Origin: Adineta steineri
Lineage: Eukaryota > Rotifera > Eurotatoria > Adinetida > Adinetidae
DNA: 64,000 nucleotides
NCBI GenBank assembly: GCA_905250115.1
Contig: CAJNOI010000016.1
Location: 62,001-126,000, forward strand
Direction of reading: 5' to 3'
Made by a program: the position numbers and the translations under genes. The notes under the pieces were generated by a model, which saw only the letters and a list, made by a program, of their open reading frames with translations, searched no databases and had not been told where the DNA came from. Below are positions 1-12,773 of this stretch, piece after piece. Every line of letters starts with the position of its first letter. Position 1 is the first letter of the stretch.

Positions 1-547
1 ATATCAAAATATTTTGTACGGCATCTATTGATTCTATCTATATTAGCAAAAATATAACACATTTTTGTTTTTTTGTTTTTATGACTTCTCTTTTATTTAC
101 TTTTTAATTTAATTAAAAACAGCAGTATTTTTATGATTAAGAAAAATGTATAATATAAATTTATTGTTTCCATTAAAGCAAAAGATATTATGAACATTTA
201 AGAATGTCTAATATTTCTCAAACTAGAACTCACAATTATTTTTACGATCTTTCATTTCAAAAATCATAGTACTCATAATCTTTTTTTAAGAATATAATTT
301 TATACTTGGTAAATATTGATATTATCTATTATTTCTATATAAATTTAATTAAAATATGCGCGATCAAGAAACGCATTTACAATACATCAATTGAAATAAG
401 ATCTAAGAATAAAAATATAATGGATAACATGATTATTCATTAGATATTCTGTTTTTTTTTATTCGAATTATCATCGATCACACGCACAAAGTACTGAGCA
501 CTACAGATAAAGAATATACAATAATACAAATTTAAGGAAAAGTTTTT
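1..547. other. AT-rich 3' flank, no gene seen
   Basis: This stretch lies downstream of the RFC1 stop codon on the minus strand. It is AT-rich with homopolymer runs and no convincing ORF or RNA structure. It probably holds the RFC1 3' UTR and intergenic DNA. Confidence 0.6.
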
Positions 548-2495
548 CTATTTTCCTTTAGGTTTTTTGGCAGCAGGTTTTGCGGCACGTTTTTTAGCCA
601 TTTTTATCATTGCATCTTGTTCCAAATCGCCTTCTTCTTCATTTTCTTTATCTTCTTCATCACCATCACTTTCTTCACCATCATCTTCATCTAAATTTCC
701 TTTTGATTTCTTCAATTTTTTCATATCAATTACTGCATATGGCGTTCGATGCGCAGTTTTATTATAAATACGTGTTAATGAAGATTTTGTTTGTGTATCA
801 AGTTGATCATATGGATTTTTGCCTGTTTTTCCCCATGTATTTAATTCCATAATTGTTTGAAAATCATCTCGATTAAGATAATATTCATCAAGTAATGCAA
901 TACATTGTTCAACTCCTTGTTGTTGTAATTTTTGTAATGGCTGAATAAATATTTTAGCTATATAAGATAAATAATCTAAATTAAATTGTTGTTTATTTGC
1001 AGATGCAATTTTCAGACAAATATGTTTTTCAATTTCATTTAATAATCGTTCATTTTTATTCGTGCGAGAACGTTGACCAAAGAATGATGAAAAATTTACC
1101 ATACCACGTAAATGACCACGAACATAAGAACATGGTGCAACAGTTGAAAAAATTCCCTATAATCAATAGAAGAATAAACTAATCTTATATTTCATTATTG
1201 TGGAGTAAAAATTCAAAGTACCAGTCATAGGTCTGAAATAAAAGCCCGTAAAGATAAATCTTTTTTAAGACTTCTACAGTATCAATGTCTCTTACTTGGC
1301 GGCAAAATATGATCTCTAATACTTTTAATCCTTTGACAGAGTTTTCTCATCAAAACTTTTTTATCCTGTTTAGCTCGAAGAAATTCTGTCTTCCATACGA
1401 ATTAAGAGATTTTTCATAAATTAAATCATACTTGATATGGTAATAATGACCAACTATCATTTCTACTGTAGATCATTTGTGAACATACATCACCAATGCA
1501 CATACTTTCTGCAGCTTTTGCAAGTAAACTTAATTGTTCAAGATCAGTTACTTTTTGTTTATGATTATCTGAATTAGATAATGTTGGTGCACATTGTAAA
1601 TAGTTTTCTTGAATTAATAATGGCATTAATTGATAATCATAGAAAAATATGTCTAATTTATCTGATAAAGATTTTTGACGTAAATCATCAGAAAATGATA
1701 CTCGACATAATTCAAATGGATTATTATTAACTGATTTATTAATCATTTTAGCTGCATTAGGATTTGTTTCACCTTCAATTGCCCATAAATTCAATGAATG
1801 AAGCGTTTGACGAACATCTTGATTACATGATTTTATAATTTCATCTAATGTTTCTTGTTTTATTTGATGAATATTTTCTCGATGAAGAACTGTCATCATT
1901 GCTCCACGGATTTGTTGTACAGTTGGTCGATAAAAACGTAAATCATAACAATAATTAGCTAATGAACGTATTTTTTTATGTTGACGATCATTGCAAATAC
2001 AAATGATGGGTATACGAGTTCGTTTAATAAGTAAAATAAGTTCTTGTATACCACCACGATCTTCATTACCAGCTACACCATCAACTTCATCCATAATTAA
2101 TACACAATTTGACATTGTTGATTTATTAGTAAATGAAGCAACACTATGTGAATCACTTGAGAAAGTAGCTACTAATTTTTTTGAACGTTGATCTGATGCA
2201 TTTTTTTCAATATATTCCATATTGAGATGTTCACAAACAAGTTGAGCAGCTGTAGTTTTACCTATCAAGATTCAATATTCGTAGAATAATAATAATAATA
2301 ATTCATATATGATATATATATATACTAACCGATACCAGGTGGACCACTAAGAAGTGCAGCTTTAAATAAAGCTGGATCTTCGTTACGATTGAAACCATTG
2401 GATGGTTTAGCTTTAATTTTTTCATCACTACGCCCATGATGTTTATACCAATCACGTAACCAAACAGTTAATTTTTGAACACATGATTTCTCACC
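548..2495 (-). CDS. RFC1: Replication factor C large subunit (RFC1), 3' part only
   Basis: RFC1 is the large subunit of the clamp loader that opens PCNA and places it on primer-template junctions in the nucleus. Three exons are visible on the minus strand: about 2495-2330, 2261-1432 and 1156-548, with 68- and 275-base GT-AG introns. The Walker A region GPPGIGKTTAAQ is split by the first intron, and the Walker B stretch LIMDEVDG and the family motif NASDQRSKK follow. The last exon gives the RFC1 C-terminal domain and a Lys/Asp/Glu-rich tail ending AAKKPKGK, as in animal RFC1. The N-terminal half, including the BRCT domain that binds 5'-phosphate DNA, is missing because the reading frame runs into a run of 100 Ns. 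It does not reappear on the other side of the gap. Identity is secure; completeness is not. Confidence 0.93.
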
Positions 2496-2595
2496 NNNNN
2501 NNNNNNNNNNNNNNNNNNNNNNNNNNNNNNNNNNNNNNNNNNNNNNNNNNNNNNNNNNNNNNNNNNNNNNNNNNNNNNNNNNNNNNNNNNNNNNN
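2496..2595. other. Assembly gap, 100 N
   Basis: Exactly 100 Ns, a size commonly used for gaps of unknown length. The gap truncates RFC1 on its left and an unrelated plus-strand gene on its right, so more than 1 kb of coding sequence is probably missing, or the join is wrong. Confidence 0.98.
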
Positions 2596-2936
2596 CAACA
2601 GCAGAAAAAGTTCACAAGACAATACGTCGTAGTGTTGAAAATTTTTCTTCATCAATACATAAAGCACAATCAACTTATTCAACATGGATTCGATCACGTG
2701 CACAACAACGTGAACAAGCTCGAATGGATAATATTAAACAAGAAGAAAAACCAACTCGACATCCATGGCGTTGGACATTTCAACGTAGTCATGATCGTGA
2801 ACAAATGCGTCATCAAACACCAGTAACAAAACTCCATTCATCAAATAAAGAACATGTTTGTCATTCAAAATATGAATTTCCTGTTCATCAATTATGTTCA
2901 ATGAAAAATTGGATGGAAAAATTTTTTCGACCATAA
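2596..2936 (+). CDS. C-terminal fragment of an unrecognised protein
   Basis: An open frame enters from the gap (codons from 2597) and runs to a TAA at 2934-2936, giving about 112 residues without an intron. It is basic and rich in His, Gln, Arg and Ser, with a Trp pair in HPWRWTFQRSHDR and the C-terminus KNWMEKFFRP. I do not recognise the family. Codon use matches the neighbouring genes, so it is probably the real 3' end of a gene whose start is lost in the gap. It points toward VPS53 in the same direction, and the stop is about 257 bases before the VPS53 start. Confidence 0.5.
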
Positions 2937-3193
2937 TATGCAAAATAAAACAAAGTTTAAAAAACTGATTTTAAAAATCTTTTTGGTGTTTTTTCATCCT
3001 GTATTATTTAAAAAAAAGCCTAGTGACTAACGTATTAATCTCTTTTTTTATATTATATACTGTGTGTAAATATATTCATTTGACCTGTAAATATTAAAAA
3101 TGTCGATGTTTGTTAGAACAAAACAATCTTTCCTTTTTTTTTGACATTAAAATATATAATAAAAAAATAAATTACAATTATTGTAACTTCTAG

Positions 3194-6100
3194 ATGGCTA
3201 CTAACACTGGTGGAGCAGATGCAGATGATGATGCATTTGACGCTGATGATGATCGATATGATACACTTGTGCTTCCACCTGACGTACAACAAGTCATTGA
3301 TCAGGTTAGATTATTGTAATTGTTATACGTATATGTTATGAGAATAAGATATATCAGCTATTTTGACTACTACTATAGATAGATACTGAAGATTGTAATA
3401 ATATCAGTATTTGATCAAGGATATTTAAAATGAATTTATTGAAAATTTGTAAAACAAAATTAATATTTATATATTTTTTTTTATATAGATTTTACCAAGT
3501 ACAGATGAAATAGATCGAGCCGATTTCAATCCTGTTGATTATATAAATCAATTATTTCCAACTGAACAATCTCTTACAAATATTGATGAAGTCATTGGAA
3601 GTGTCAAGTCAAAGATTCGTTCACTAGACAGTGATATTCGTTTAACTATACGTGGTCATTCTGACACTGGAATAGATGAACATAAAGCATTAGAAGAAGC
3701 ACAAAATTCTATTTTATTATTATTTCAACAAATGCGTGAAATTAAAGATAAAGCTGATAAATCAGAAGAGATGGTTAATAAAATTTATTTTTATTATTAT
3801 TTTTCAATAATATTTATTTTCGATATATATAGGTTAAAGAAATAACACGAGATATAAAACAACTTGATATAGCAAAAAAAAATCTTACAACTTCAATAAC
3901 AACACTTAATCATTTACAAATGTTAATAGAAGGAATTGATAGAATTGAAATGGCTATAAAAAAGAAATCATATGGTGATATAGCAAATTTACTTCACCCT
4001 GTTATAAGTGTATTAGAACATTTTCAACCCTATATAAACATTCCACAAATACAAGAATTATCTACAAATGTTAAAGAATTAACTGCTCAAATAAATGTAC
4101 TAGTTAGAAAAGAATGTGAAGATGCATTTAATGGTCCTAATGCTAAAGTTTGTTATTTATCTTTCTTTTTATTTGGTTTTTATATTTTATTCTTATAGAA
4201 TTTTACTCCTAGCCAACATTTTTCAGACGTATGTAAAATAATTGATGTTATTGATTCCAAATTAAGGTTTGTTATTGAAATATTTTTTTTTGATTATTTA
4301 ACATTATTTGTTTTGTAGATTAGACGTAATAAACTGGTTTTTAAAAACGCATTTATCTGAATATACAATATTATATCAAGAATCTCAAGAACTAGCATGG
4401 CTAGATAAAATTGATCGCCGATATGCTTGGTTAAAACGTGCACTTGTTGAGTTTGATGAAAAATATTCACGAATATTTCCAGCTCATTGGGAAATGGGTG
4501 AACGATTAACGGTTGAATTTTGTAAAATAACTAGGTAAAAATTTATTTGATTTAACATAAATAAATTTTGATTTTTATATTTCAGACGTGAATTAGGCAA
4601 TATAATGTTGAAACGTAAAAATGAAATTGATGTTAAATTATTACGATTTGCTATTGAGAAAACAGTTGGATTTGAAACTATTGTTGAAAAACGTTTTCCA
4701 GGAAATACACTTGATCATGCAACTAACACAATAACGAGTCATCTTAATGGTATGTTTAATGAAAACGAAATATTGTTTATACATTAGTTATTATCCTGTA
4801 GTAAAGTTTATGTCATCTGACTGGAAATTATAAATAGTATGATCTTTACCTCATATAAAACTAATATTTTTCTTTAATAATGATCGATACAAAAGTGAAT
4901 TCGATTTCGAATTTAAGCATTCTTCTATTATGAAAGTCACATAGAATATTTTATATGAATTTATTTTTTCTAGTTAGAGTAACAAATCCAATTGAAAGTG
5001 ATGATCTAAACTTAACAAATAATCTTAAACCGAAAACATCTCCATTTCAAGGAATAATATCTCAATGTTTTGAAGATCATTTAGATATATATATAGCTGA
5101 ATTAGATCGGTAAATAAAAAAAAAATTCAATTGTATTTTGTTTTTATCTCATATGAATCGTTTTTCTTTCAGAAGTTTAGCTGATCAAATTCAAAAATTT
5201 GTTGATGAACATAAAAAAGATGGTTATCCAGTATTTGAAGGTGGTGAAGATACAAGTAATGTTTTACCGACTAGTGCAGATCTGTTTGTTTATTTTCGTA
5301 ATTGTCTTGTACAATGTTCGAAATTAAGTACTGGACAACCATTATTATTACTTGTACAAACATTTCAAAAATATTTACGAGAATATGCTAATCGAATATT
5401 AACAGCTAATTTACCAAAAACGAATACAACAGCATCTACTTTAGTTGGTACTGCAACAATATTTATACAAAATTTACCAAATATTCCATCACTATTAAAA
5501 GAAGGTGAAACAATAGCAAAATTAAATGAACCTGAAATATGTCGATCCTGTAGTGTTTTATGTACAGCTGAATATTGTGTTGAAACAATTCAACAAGTAG
5601 AAAAAGAAATCTTTATATATATATATATATTTAGAATTTTTTGTTTCTTTTTAGTTAGAAGATAAAATGAAAGAAAAAATAACAAAATCATTAGTAGATA
5701 AAATTTCATTTGAATCGGAAAGAAATGTTTTTAAAGCGTATGTTATTATTTTGTAAAGAATTTTATTTTATATTGATTATTATAGAATTATTGCACAATC
5801 TATACAAATATTAATTCAAGATCTTGAAAATACTTGTGAACCAGCATTAACAGCAATGACAAAATTATCTTGGCAAAATATTGAAACAGTTGGTGATCAA
5901 TCTTTATATGTTACATCAATTATTAATCATTTAAAAACAACTGTTCCTATTATACGCAATCATTTAGGATCATCAAGGAAATATTTTATACAATTTTGCA
6001 CAACATTTGTTAGTTCATTTATTCCAAAATTTATAAATCATTTATATCGTTGTAAGCCGATACAGATGATTGGGGCTGAACAACTTTTACTTGATACACA

Positions 6101-6483
6101 TTCATTAAAAACAGTTCTTCTTGATTTACCATCTATAAGTTTAACTGTTTCAAGAAAACCACCACAAAAGTAAATTATTATGAATTAAAATTTTCTTTTT
6201 TACAATACATTCTTTATTTCATAGTTTTACAAAAATTGTTCTTAAAGGAATGACAAGAGCAGAAATGATATTAAAAGTTGTTCTTACACCACATGATTCT
6301 GCTAGACAATTTGTGAAAAATTATTTACAATTTATGAATAATGATGGTGATATAGGTTCTTTTCAAAAAGTACTTGAAATGAAAGCCATTCGAAAACCTG
6401 ATCAAAGTCATTTAATAGAACGTCTTAAAAAAGAACATGCAGCAATTCTTGCTAGCCATCAACAACAAACACAACAACAGTGA
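3194..6483 (+). CDS. VPS53: VPS53, subunit of the GARP/EARP tethering complexes
   Basis: VPS53 is a rod-like subunit of the GARP complex, which tethers endosome-derived vesicles at the trans-Golgi, and of the EARP complex on recycling endosomes. Eleven exons join in frame (3194-3304, 3489-3773, 3833-4147, 4199-4266, 4319-4534, 4586-4749, 4974-5109, 5173-5596, 5655-5737, 5786-6169, 6225-6483) to give 814 residues, close to the animal length. An acidic Asp-rich N-terminus precedes the Vps53 N domain (motifs [19 protein letters not shown] and [11 protein letters not shown]). Near the C-terminus the strongly conserved [19 protein letters not shown] and [15 protein letters not shown] are present. 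The tail ends in a Gln-rich stretch. The ATG at 3194 is the first in frame and gives a normal N-terminus. Introns are 51-224 bases. Nothing is broken. Confidence 0.95.
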
Positions 6484-6724
6484 TTCTTTTTCTTCTTTTT
6501 TTTTCGTTTTCGTTGGCGTTTGTCTGTATGTTTACCTATTTTATTGTAACTTTTATTGATTTCTCTAAACAAAATAGACACATCTGATTTTGTTATATAA
6601 ATTATATTGAAATATTAACTCGATTATTTATTTCAAATTGTAGCAGAGAATACAAGGTTTTCGAATCAAGATTTCTAAAGATCATATTAGTTTTTTCAAA
6701 TTTATTAAAACAAAAAAAAAATAC
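6484..6724. other. VPS53 3' flank, no gene seen
   Basis: AT-rich sequence with a T-rich tract just after the stop codon. It probably holds the VPS53 3' UTR. Confidence 0.5.
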
Positions 6725-7165
6725 TTACAGAAAAAGCGAGGGGGGAGTGGGCGGGAAGAAACTAAACCGTTGTTTCTTTAAGATCCCCACCACCACCAAG
6801 ACGACGACGATCACTTCCACCATCCCGGTTTTCACCACTACGGCGGCAACTACCACCACTTTCTGAGTGTCGGTCTGCGCTCCCTGCTTGTTGGCGTACT
6901 CTCTCCGAGCGGCGGCCTGTGCTCTATGGATGTTCGGCACCTAAAGCGGGGGTTTGCGCCCTCGATTGCACAACTTATGCTATTATAAAGAAAAATAGTA
7001 CATAAATTTAATTATTATAAAAACCAACATACCAAGGACGATCGATAGCGGTGACTTGGCAGATCCTCAAGTGGTGGTGGTGTCGGTAGGTCATCATTGA
7101 ACACCTCGTTGCCGATCATCGAATATATGTGCTTTTCTTCTTTTTTTTTTATCAGACATCTAAAA
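6725..7165 (-). other. GC-rich island split by a 53-base intron-like segment, possible small gene
   Basis: This is a patch of clearly higher GC content in AT-rich DNA. Read on the minus strand it has an acceptor-like TTTATTTTTAG before about 7165. A GC-rich exon-like part follows, with one frame open to 7033 and containing the residues IYSMIGNEVFNDDLPTPPP. A 53-base segment (7032-6980) begins GTATGT and ends TAATAG, and a second GC-rich part follows. If spliced in phase 0 the frame stops after 12 more codons. Alternative frames in the second part are low-complexity (Val-rich or Gly/Arg-rich). The same arrangement, with a similar 53-base intron, occurs at 42,659-42,955 beside the other copy of repeat A. 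It may be a real small gene or the tail of a decayed one. No function is assigned. Confidence 0.35.
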
Positions 7166-7245
7166 ATAAAAACAATATATAAAATTTATATCATTTGAAT
7201 AAAACAAAAAGAATTTTAACATTTTCATTAAAAGTAAATAGTTTA

Positions 7246-8378
7246 AATGACGAGTGATTCAATAAAAATGGAGAAATAAATAAGAAAAAGATAATAGTTG
7301 TATCTCTCTCCTTCTTTGGGATCGTACCAGAGATGTACATTAGAATTAAATGATTCGTTAAATCAAAAGAGGTAGTCTTGTTCAGCAGGATCTTTCTTAT
7401 TTATACATACATTATAATAGATGTTGACCATCGCTAACAACAAATTAAGTTAAGAACTATATTTTGTAATATAAATGCTTCAATATTTTGTAAATTGGAA
7501 TGATGAAATTAATTGGTTGCTCAAAAGTATACTTCTGCATTATTTATATATATATTTTTCTCTCTATATCTTCGAGTTGATCGAGTTCATGTCACTATGA
7601 TGCATGAAAAATCTGTAGAATCAAAATAGATATTCTCTATTACTAATGAATTTTATCTCATGATACCAAATATCTCTATTGATTGACTATCATTTTGTAG
7701 TTTGTAAGTTAAATTCAGGGAAAAAAGGTAAATCTATCTCAAATTTCATAATAATTTCAACAAGTAAATTTGTAAGAAATGACTATTCTGATCTACTGAT
7801 GATTATCAATTTACATTTATATATCACTGATATAACGGTTAATAACACCCATAATAAACAATTAGTACCGATAACAATCTACTTCAAAAGACAAGCTCAA
7901 ATAATTCGATACTTTTTAATTTGAAACTAATACCTATACAAAACACTTTCAACATAAAAAATGTGGAGAGCGGATGCACATTGATCAAAAGTAACTTCGA
8001 CACCTTATGAACAAAAGGATCCATAAATCTTTCTGAGTAATCAACATGCATAGTATCATCTTCAAGGAAAAAATAGTGGACTTCGATCTCGTGAGGTGCT
8101 CTGAAGTTCGTAAAAATATGATGAGATATCACCATCGGAATACACACTCAAATGAGCTATAAGAAAAGATCTATTTTTTTGTATTGATTTTGATTATTGT
8201 TATTGTTACAGTTTGACTGTTAGCATAAGATTATGGGTAAGAGAATGATCAGGTATAAACAAGAAAAAAATTAAAGTTATTCATGTTTTGCTACAATTAT
8301 TAGACATCTAAAGTTGTAACTAAAACTTTGTACTATCGTTGTTTCGTATTACTAAAACAATGCCTCGTTTTCACTACT
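7246..8378 (-). repeat. Dispersed repeat family A, copy 1
   Basis: About 1.13 kb that reappears inverted at 41,430-42,585. Landmarks shared in reverse orientation include AGTATACTTCTGCATTATT, the stretch around GAGTTGATCGAGTTCATGT, ATTGATTGACTATCATTTTG, and TCTGAGTAATCAACATGC. On the minus strand both copies can be read around VHYFFLE and HVDYSERFMD, so the family may carry an old exon. The frame is not shared to its end and I do not recognise it. The outer end (8350-8378) also matches 38,174-38,206, where copy 2 appears interrupted. This copy sits between VPS53 and ELMO. Confidence 0.75.
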
Positions 8379-8826
8379 TATAGGTGAACCTATGCTGACA
8401 AGCTCAAGTTAGATCAACAGATAAAAATGAGAATCAGACGTGAAATCATTTCTACTAACATTTTTAATTTTTAATGAAAACTGAACAAATTATTTTATAT
8501 TACTTCTCACATCATATACTATGTTTAATACAAATAGTTTACTAGTGACCTCTTTCAGCCATTTAAAGATTGCATCATTTCAATAAACTTGTAAAACTAA
8601 AATTCAAAAATTCAAAATTTATTCTTCGATTTGATATTTATGATATATATTTGAAAATATATGTTATTATTGGTTAACCTTATTTTACACCAAATAAGCG
8701 TTAACCATTCATTCGATTCATGAAAATGATGTATGAAAAAAATAGATCATTACAGTTATTCTTATCGAACAACAATTTCATTTCTTGTAACAATCAATCA
8801 TTCAATTAAAATAAAAAGAGAATAGA
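8379..8826. other. ELMO upstream region
   Basis: AT-rich sequence between repeat A and the ELMO start codon. It presumably includes the promoter and 5' UTR; no motif is distinctive enough to call. Confidence 0.4.
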
Positions 8827-11800
8827 ATGTCAAGAACATCGATTATTAAAACAAAAATTGGTGTACATTGGAAGAATTCAGTAGCAATTGGTGTATCATC
8901 TCCAAGTAGTCCTCGTCATCCTAAACTCATTGAACTTGATCCAGTTTGTAATAAATATTTTAATCTATATCTAATTAATTTCTTTTTCTAAAGAATATTC
9001 CGCTTAACGATTATATTTCGAAAATATGTGATGAGTACGACTAAAAAACATAATCTCATTTTTAACAATTCATCTTATATTTTATAGTTGGAAAATTCCT
9101 CGATCAAATTCCATTCATTTTGCACTTCGATATGATGATACTCATAAATTCGTTACTGAGCAAGTAAAAAGAAAGTTTTTGTATTTTCTTTTATCATATG
9201 AATATAATTTAGAATCGTTCACAAATTCCAACTGGTCAAGTTTTCTATCTTTCACTTTCACATGTAAAACTAAGTTATTATTTTATTAGACAATTCTTAT
9301 TTTTGTTTTTATAAAAATACAGGAAGATGAAGTTCAAGATATAATAAAATATCTTTCATCCAATGATTATCATCGATATGATTCAATTGCACTTGAACGA
9401 TTAAAATTAGCTGGTGAAGATGAAACATTTGCACTTGAATTTGTTGAACAAAAAGGTCTTGATTATTTATTAAAATTATTTATTCACGATGAAAAATCAA
9501 ATAAGTTAGATGAATTTATTTTTTAATATTTTGAATTCTTATTCTTGTTAATATTTAGTTATGAAAATTTTACATCGAACTTACTTCGTTCACTTCACAA
9601 TATAATGATAAATCAACAAGCTATTAACTGGGATAATCTTCAATCAATTGATACAATTATTGATCAAGTAAAAAAAACAAGAGAATTTAATATAGATAAT
9701 CATTTAAATATATATTATCTAGTTGATATCTGGTATCAATTATTCCAAAGTTCCTCGATCACATTCATCTTCAGCAATGATGATTCTTTATTCAATTATA
9801 AATCATGAATCAAAATATTCAACAAAAATTATTCAAACACTTGAAATAACACATTTACTTGTTTATTGTAGCAAGTATATATTTTAATGCTAAATTAATT
9901 CTTTTACAAATCAAACTATTATATGTATATATAGACAACATGATATGGAAACACAATATTATGCATTAGCATTAATTAATATTATTATGAGTAAAGGTAA
10001 TCAAATACTTCGTTCTGTAAGTAGTCTTATCTTTCATTCGAATAAAATCTTGACAAAGAAAAAACTTTAATTTTAGTCATTACTTACAGCTATGTCAAAT
10101 ACAGTGGTTGCAATACGTCTTCGTGAATTAGTACAATCAATTATAAATAGTGTAAAATTATTATTTTCAATTGTTTTCTCTGATAATTATATTTATTATA
10201 GGATGAACATTCGAACAATGATTCATTTACATCTCTCGATACGATTACACTATCAACACGAGTTAGTATTTTGTTAATGTATATAGAACATGAATACCTA
10301 TACATAGTTTAATCTTGAGTAGAAACATCTCTTTTTCTCGTAGCTAAAGAAAAAATGTCTGCAATCAAAAAGATATATCATCATAAAGTTTAGAAAATAG
10401 ACAGAAATCTTTATCTAATTTAAAGTGTCTGATAACATTATTAAGCATTTAAAACAACTGAATTTATCATTCGTTTTTTTAAATCTATAATTATAGCATC
10501 TCAGTCGATCTTCACTTATTCAACAACTGTGTCTTTTACAAAGATTTTATCTAAATGAACTCTATACCGATGCAATGAATACATTACCAGATCGATATGA
10601 TACGGTTAGAATTTGAAATGAATTAAAATATTTGTTATAGATTTTAATAAACTTATATAGAAATATCGTGATATGATTTCGGAATTACGGCGAAGTGCAT
10701 TTGATACAGATTTATTATTATCTGAACAGAGTTGTCAAGATTTAAATGCTCGAGTATCGTCCGTGAGTATGAATGAAACAATAACAAATCCTCGACGAGT
10801 TGAAGCATTACAACGAGATTATGAACGACTTGGATTTCAAGTAAAACATATTGTTAAAACAATAAGAAAGAATTTTATAAAAATTGTTTCGTTTTTTAGG
10901 ATCTTCGAGAACCAATAAAAGATTTTCAAATAATTCCATCTGGTATTTTATCTTTACAAAATTTATTCTATTTTTGTATTCATCAAAAAAATGATTTTAT
11001 TCGAGTATGTATTCAATTCAAGTATACATTCCTCTCATCGATAATTTTTCTTATATTTAGTTTGTTCTTGAAAATTCATGTAAAACACTTCAACAACAAT
11101 GTCCATTAGTTAAATCAGCTATTGAAATTACACAAATCCTTTGTACACTTTTTTCTATTGGTGTTGAACGTAAATATATATATTTCTTTATATCAAAAAA
11201 ATAAACGACAAAAAACATTTGTATTCTTTAGCAAACAGACATCAAATACATAAAGATTATTTTCTACTTTTTTACATAATTTCATCATTTTTCGAACAAG
11301 CATTTGTTCGTTGTTTACTTTTATTCAATAAAACATGGAAAGAAATGCGTGCTTGTGATGTCGATTTTCAAGTGGTATGATTTCGATTTTATATAAAAAT
11401 TTTATTTTATTTATTTAATTTTTAGGTAAGTTCAGTTGTATATCAACAAATTTCTCAATCACTCGATGATATTTCTTTAACAAATTCCTCAACAATCATA
11501 TTAAATAAAACATTAACATCATCTTCAACTAATCAAATAATATCATCACCAATAAATAAATCAATATTAAATACATCTTTAACATCAGTTACTTTACAAA
11601 GATTTACATTTGATTATTTTTCGGAAAGATTAAATACAAATAATTATAAAGATATATGTAAACGACGTGATGAAAAAGAATTAAAACGAGAAGAAACAAT
11701 TATGAAATTACCTATTGTTGAGTAAGAATATTATATTTCGATGAAGTAAAAAAGTAAAATTTCATTTTTAGAACATTAAAAGAACGTTTAAGACCTCATG

Positions 11801-12624
11801 TTGAATCATTAACACGCCAAGCTCGTCTTAAAACAATGAAAAAAAGGTCAAATATTTATGACAATTGAAAGTCGCCCTGGTGCGAAGAAAACAAAAAGTA
11901 ATTCTAGAAAAATTATTTTCCATTTATTTATCTATTCGTGTATATTTATAGATCGTTTAATGTATTGGCAATTACTTGATAATGAAAAACATGTACAATG
12001 TAGTGAATCATCAACATCAACAACAATAAAAGAAAATAATTCATCATCAACAAGTCTTACGAGAACAATGAGTATGTTATTGAAAATTGATTCTTATGGT
12101 TTTTACTTTATCGGACATTTTTATTTATTTAGTTTCTATTGAAAATATCAAAGATGTTCAATGTAATATTGATCAATCTCGTTCAGGTAGTTTTACAAAT
12201 CAAGAACGTGTTCCAAAACTTCCTCGTCATGTAAATAATCTATTAGATTAATAAAAATAAATGAATAAATTTTGTATTTTAATAGAGTAATGCACATACA
12301 AGTGTAACAATTATTCTTCAAAATGATACAACATATACATTATTATGTGAAAATGATTATGATATGTCATGTTGGAGTGATGGATATAACATACTTTTAC
12401 ATAAAGAAGTAAAATTAAATATATAGAATTTTTGAAATTTATTTGTATTTTTCTATTTAATATAGATGGATAGTTTTTATACTCGAGAAGATATGGAATC
12501 ATTATTAAATTTACTTTGTCAACTTCAAATATTAGAATTAGATAGTCCATTAATAACTCTACCACAATATCAATTATCTGTTCCTAGTCGTTTACCACCA
12601 ATTCGTCCTCTATCTTCAACATAA
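8827..12624 (+). CDS. ELMO (engulfment and cell motility) protein, CED-12 family
   Basis: ELMO binds DOCK-family proteins to form a Rac guanine-nucleotide exchange unit used in cell migration, phagocytosis and myoblast fusion. It acts in the cytoplasm and at the membrane. The coding sequence is spread over many short exons with introns of about 45-70 bases and a few longer ones. Order along the protein: an N-terminal Ras-binding-like segment ([14 protein letters not shown], then HPKLIELDP); an armadillo-type region ([19 protein letters not shown], encoded 9,430-9,470); the ELMO/CED-12 domain ([16 protein letters not shown], about 11,320-11,370); a C-terminal PH domain ([34 protein letters not shown]); and a proline-rich end [10 protein letters not shown] that suits SH3 binding. 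The TAA is at 12,622-12,624. The ATG at 8827 is the first in frame. Which vertebrate paralogue it matches cannot be settled here. Exact exon edges in the middle were not all verified. Confidence 0.88.
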
Positions 12625-12773
12625 AAATTTCTTTTTTCCTCTTCTTCGAATTCAATTATCAATATTTAACAGAAAAAAAAATAAATTCTAATTCATATTT
12701 ATATATATTTCATAAATTGTACATTAGTCAGTTATTTTTAGATTCGTTCATTATTATAATAATAAATAAAACA

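Noticed and set aside
567..852. Plus-strand frames rich in Ser, Phe and His
   Set aside because: They are the antisense of the acidic and basic RFC1 tail and have no independent support.
3194..6483. Possible frameshifts between successive short VPS53 frames
   Set aside because: All breaks coincide with GT-AG introns and the eleven exons sum to an exact multiple of three.
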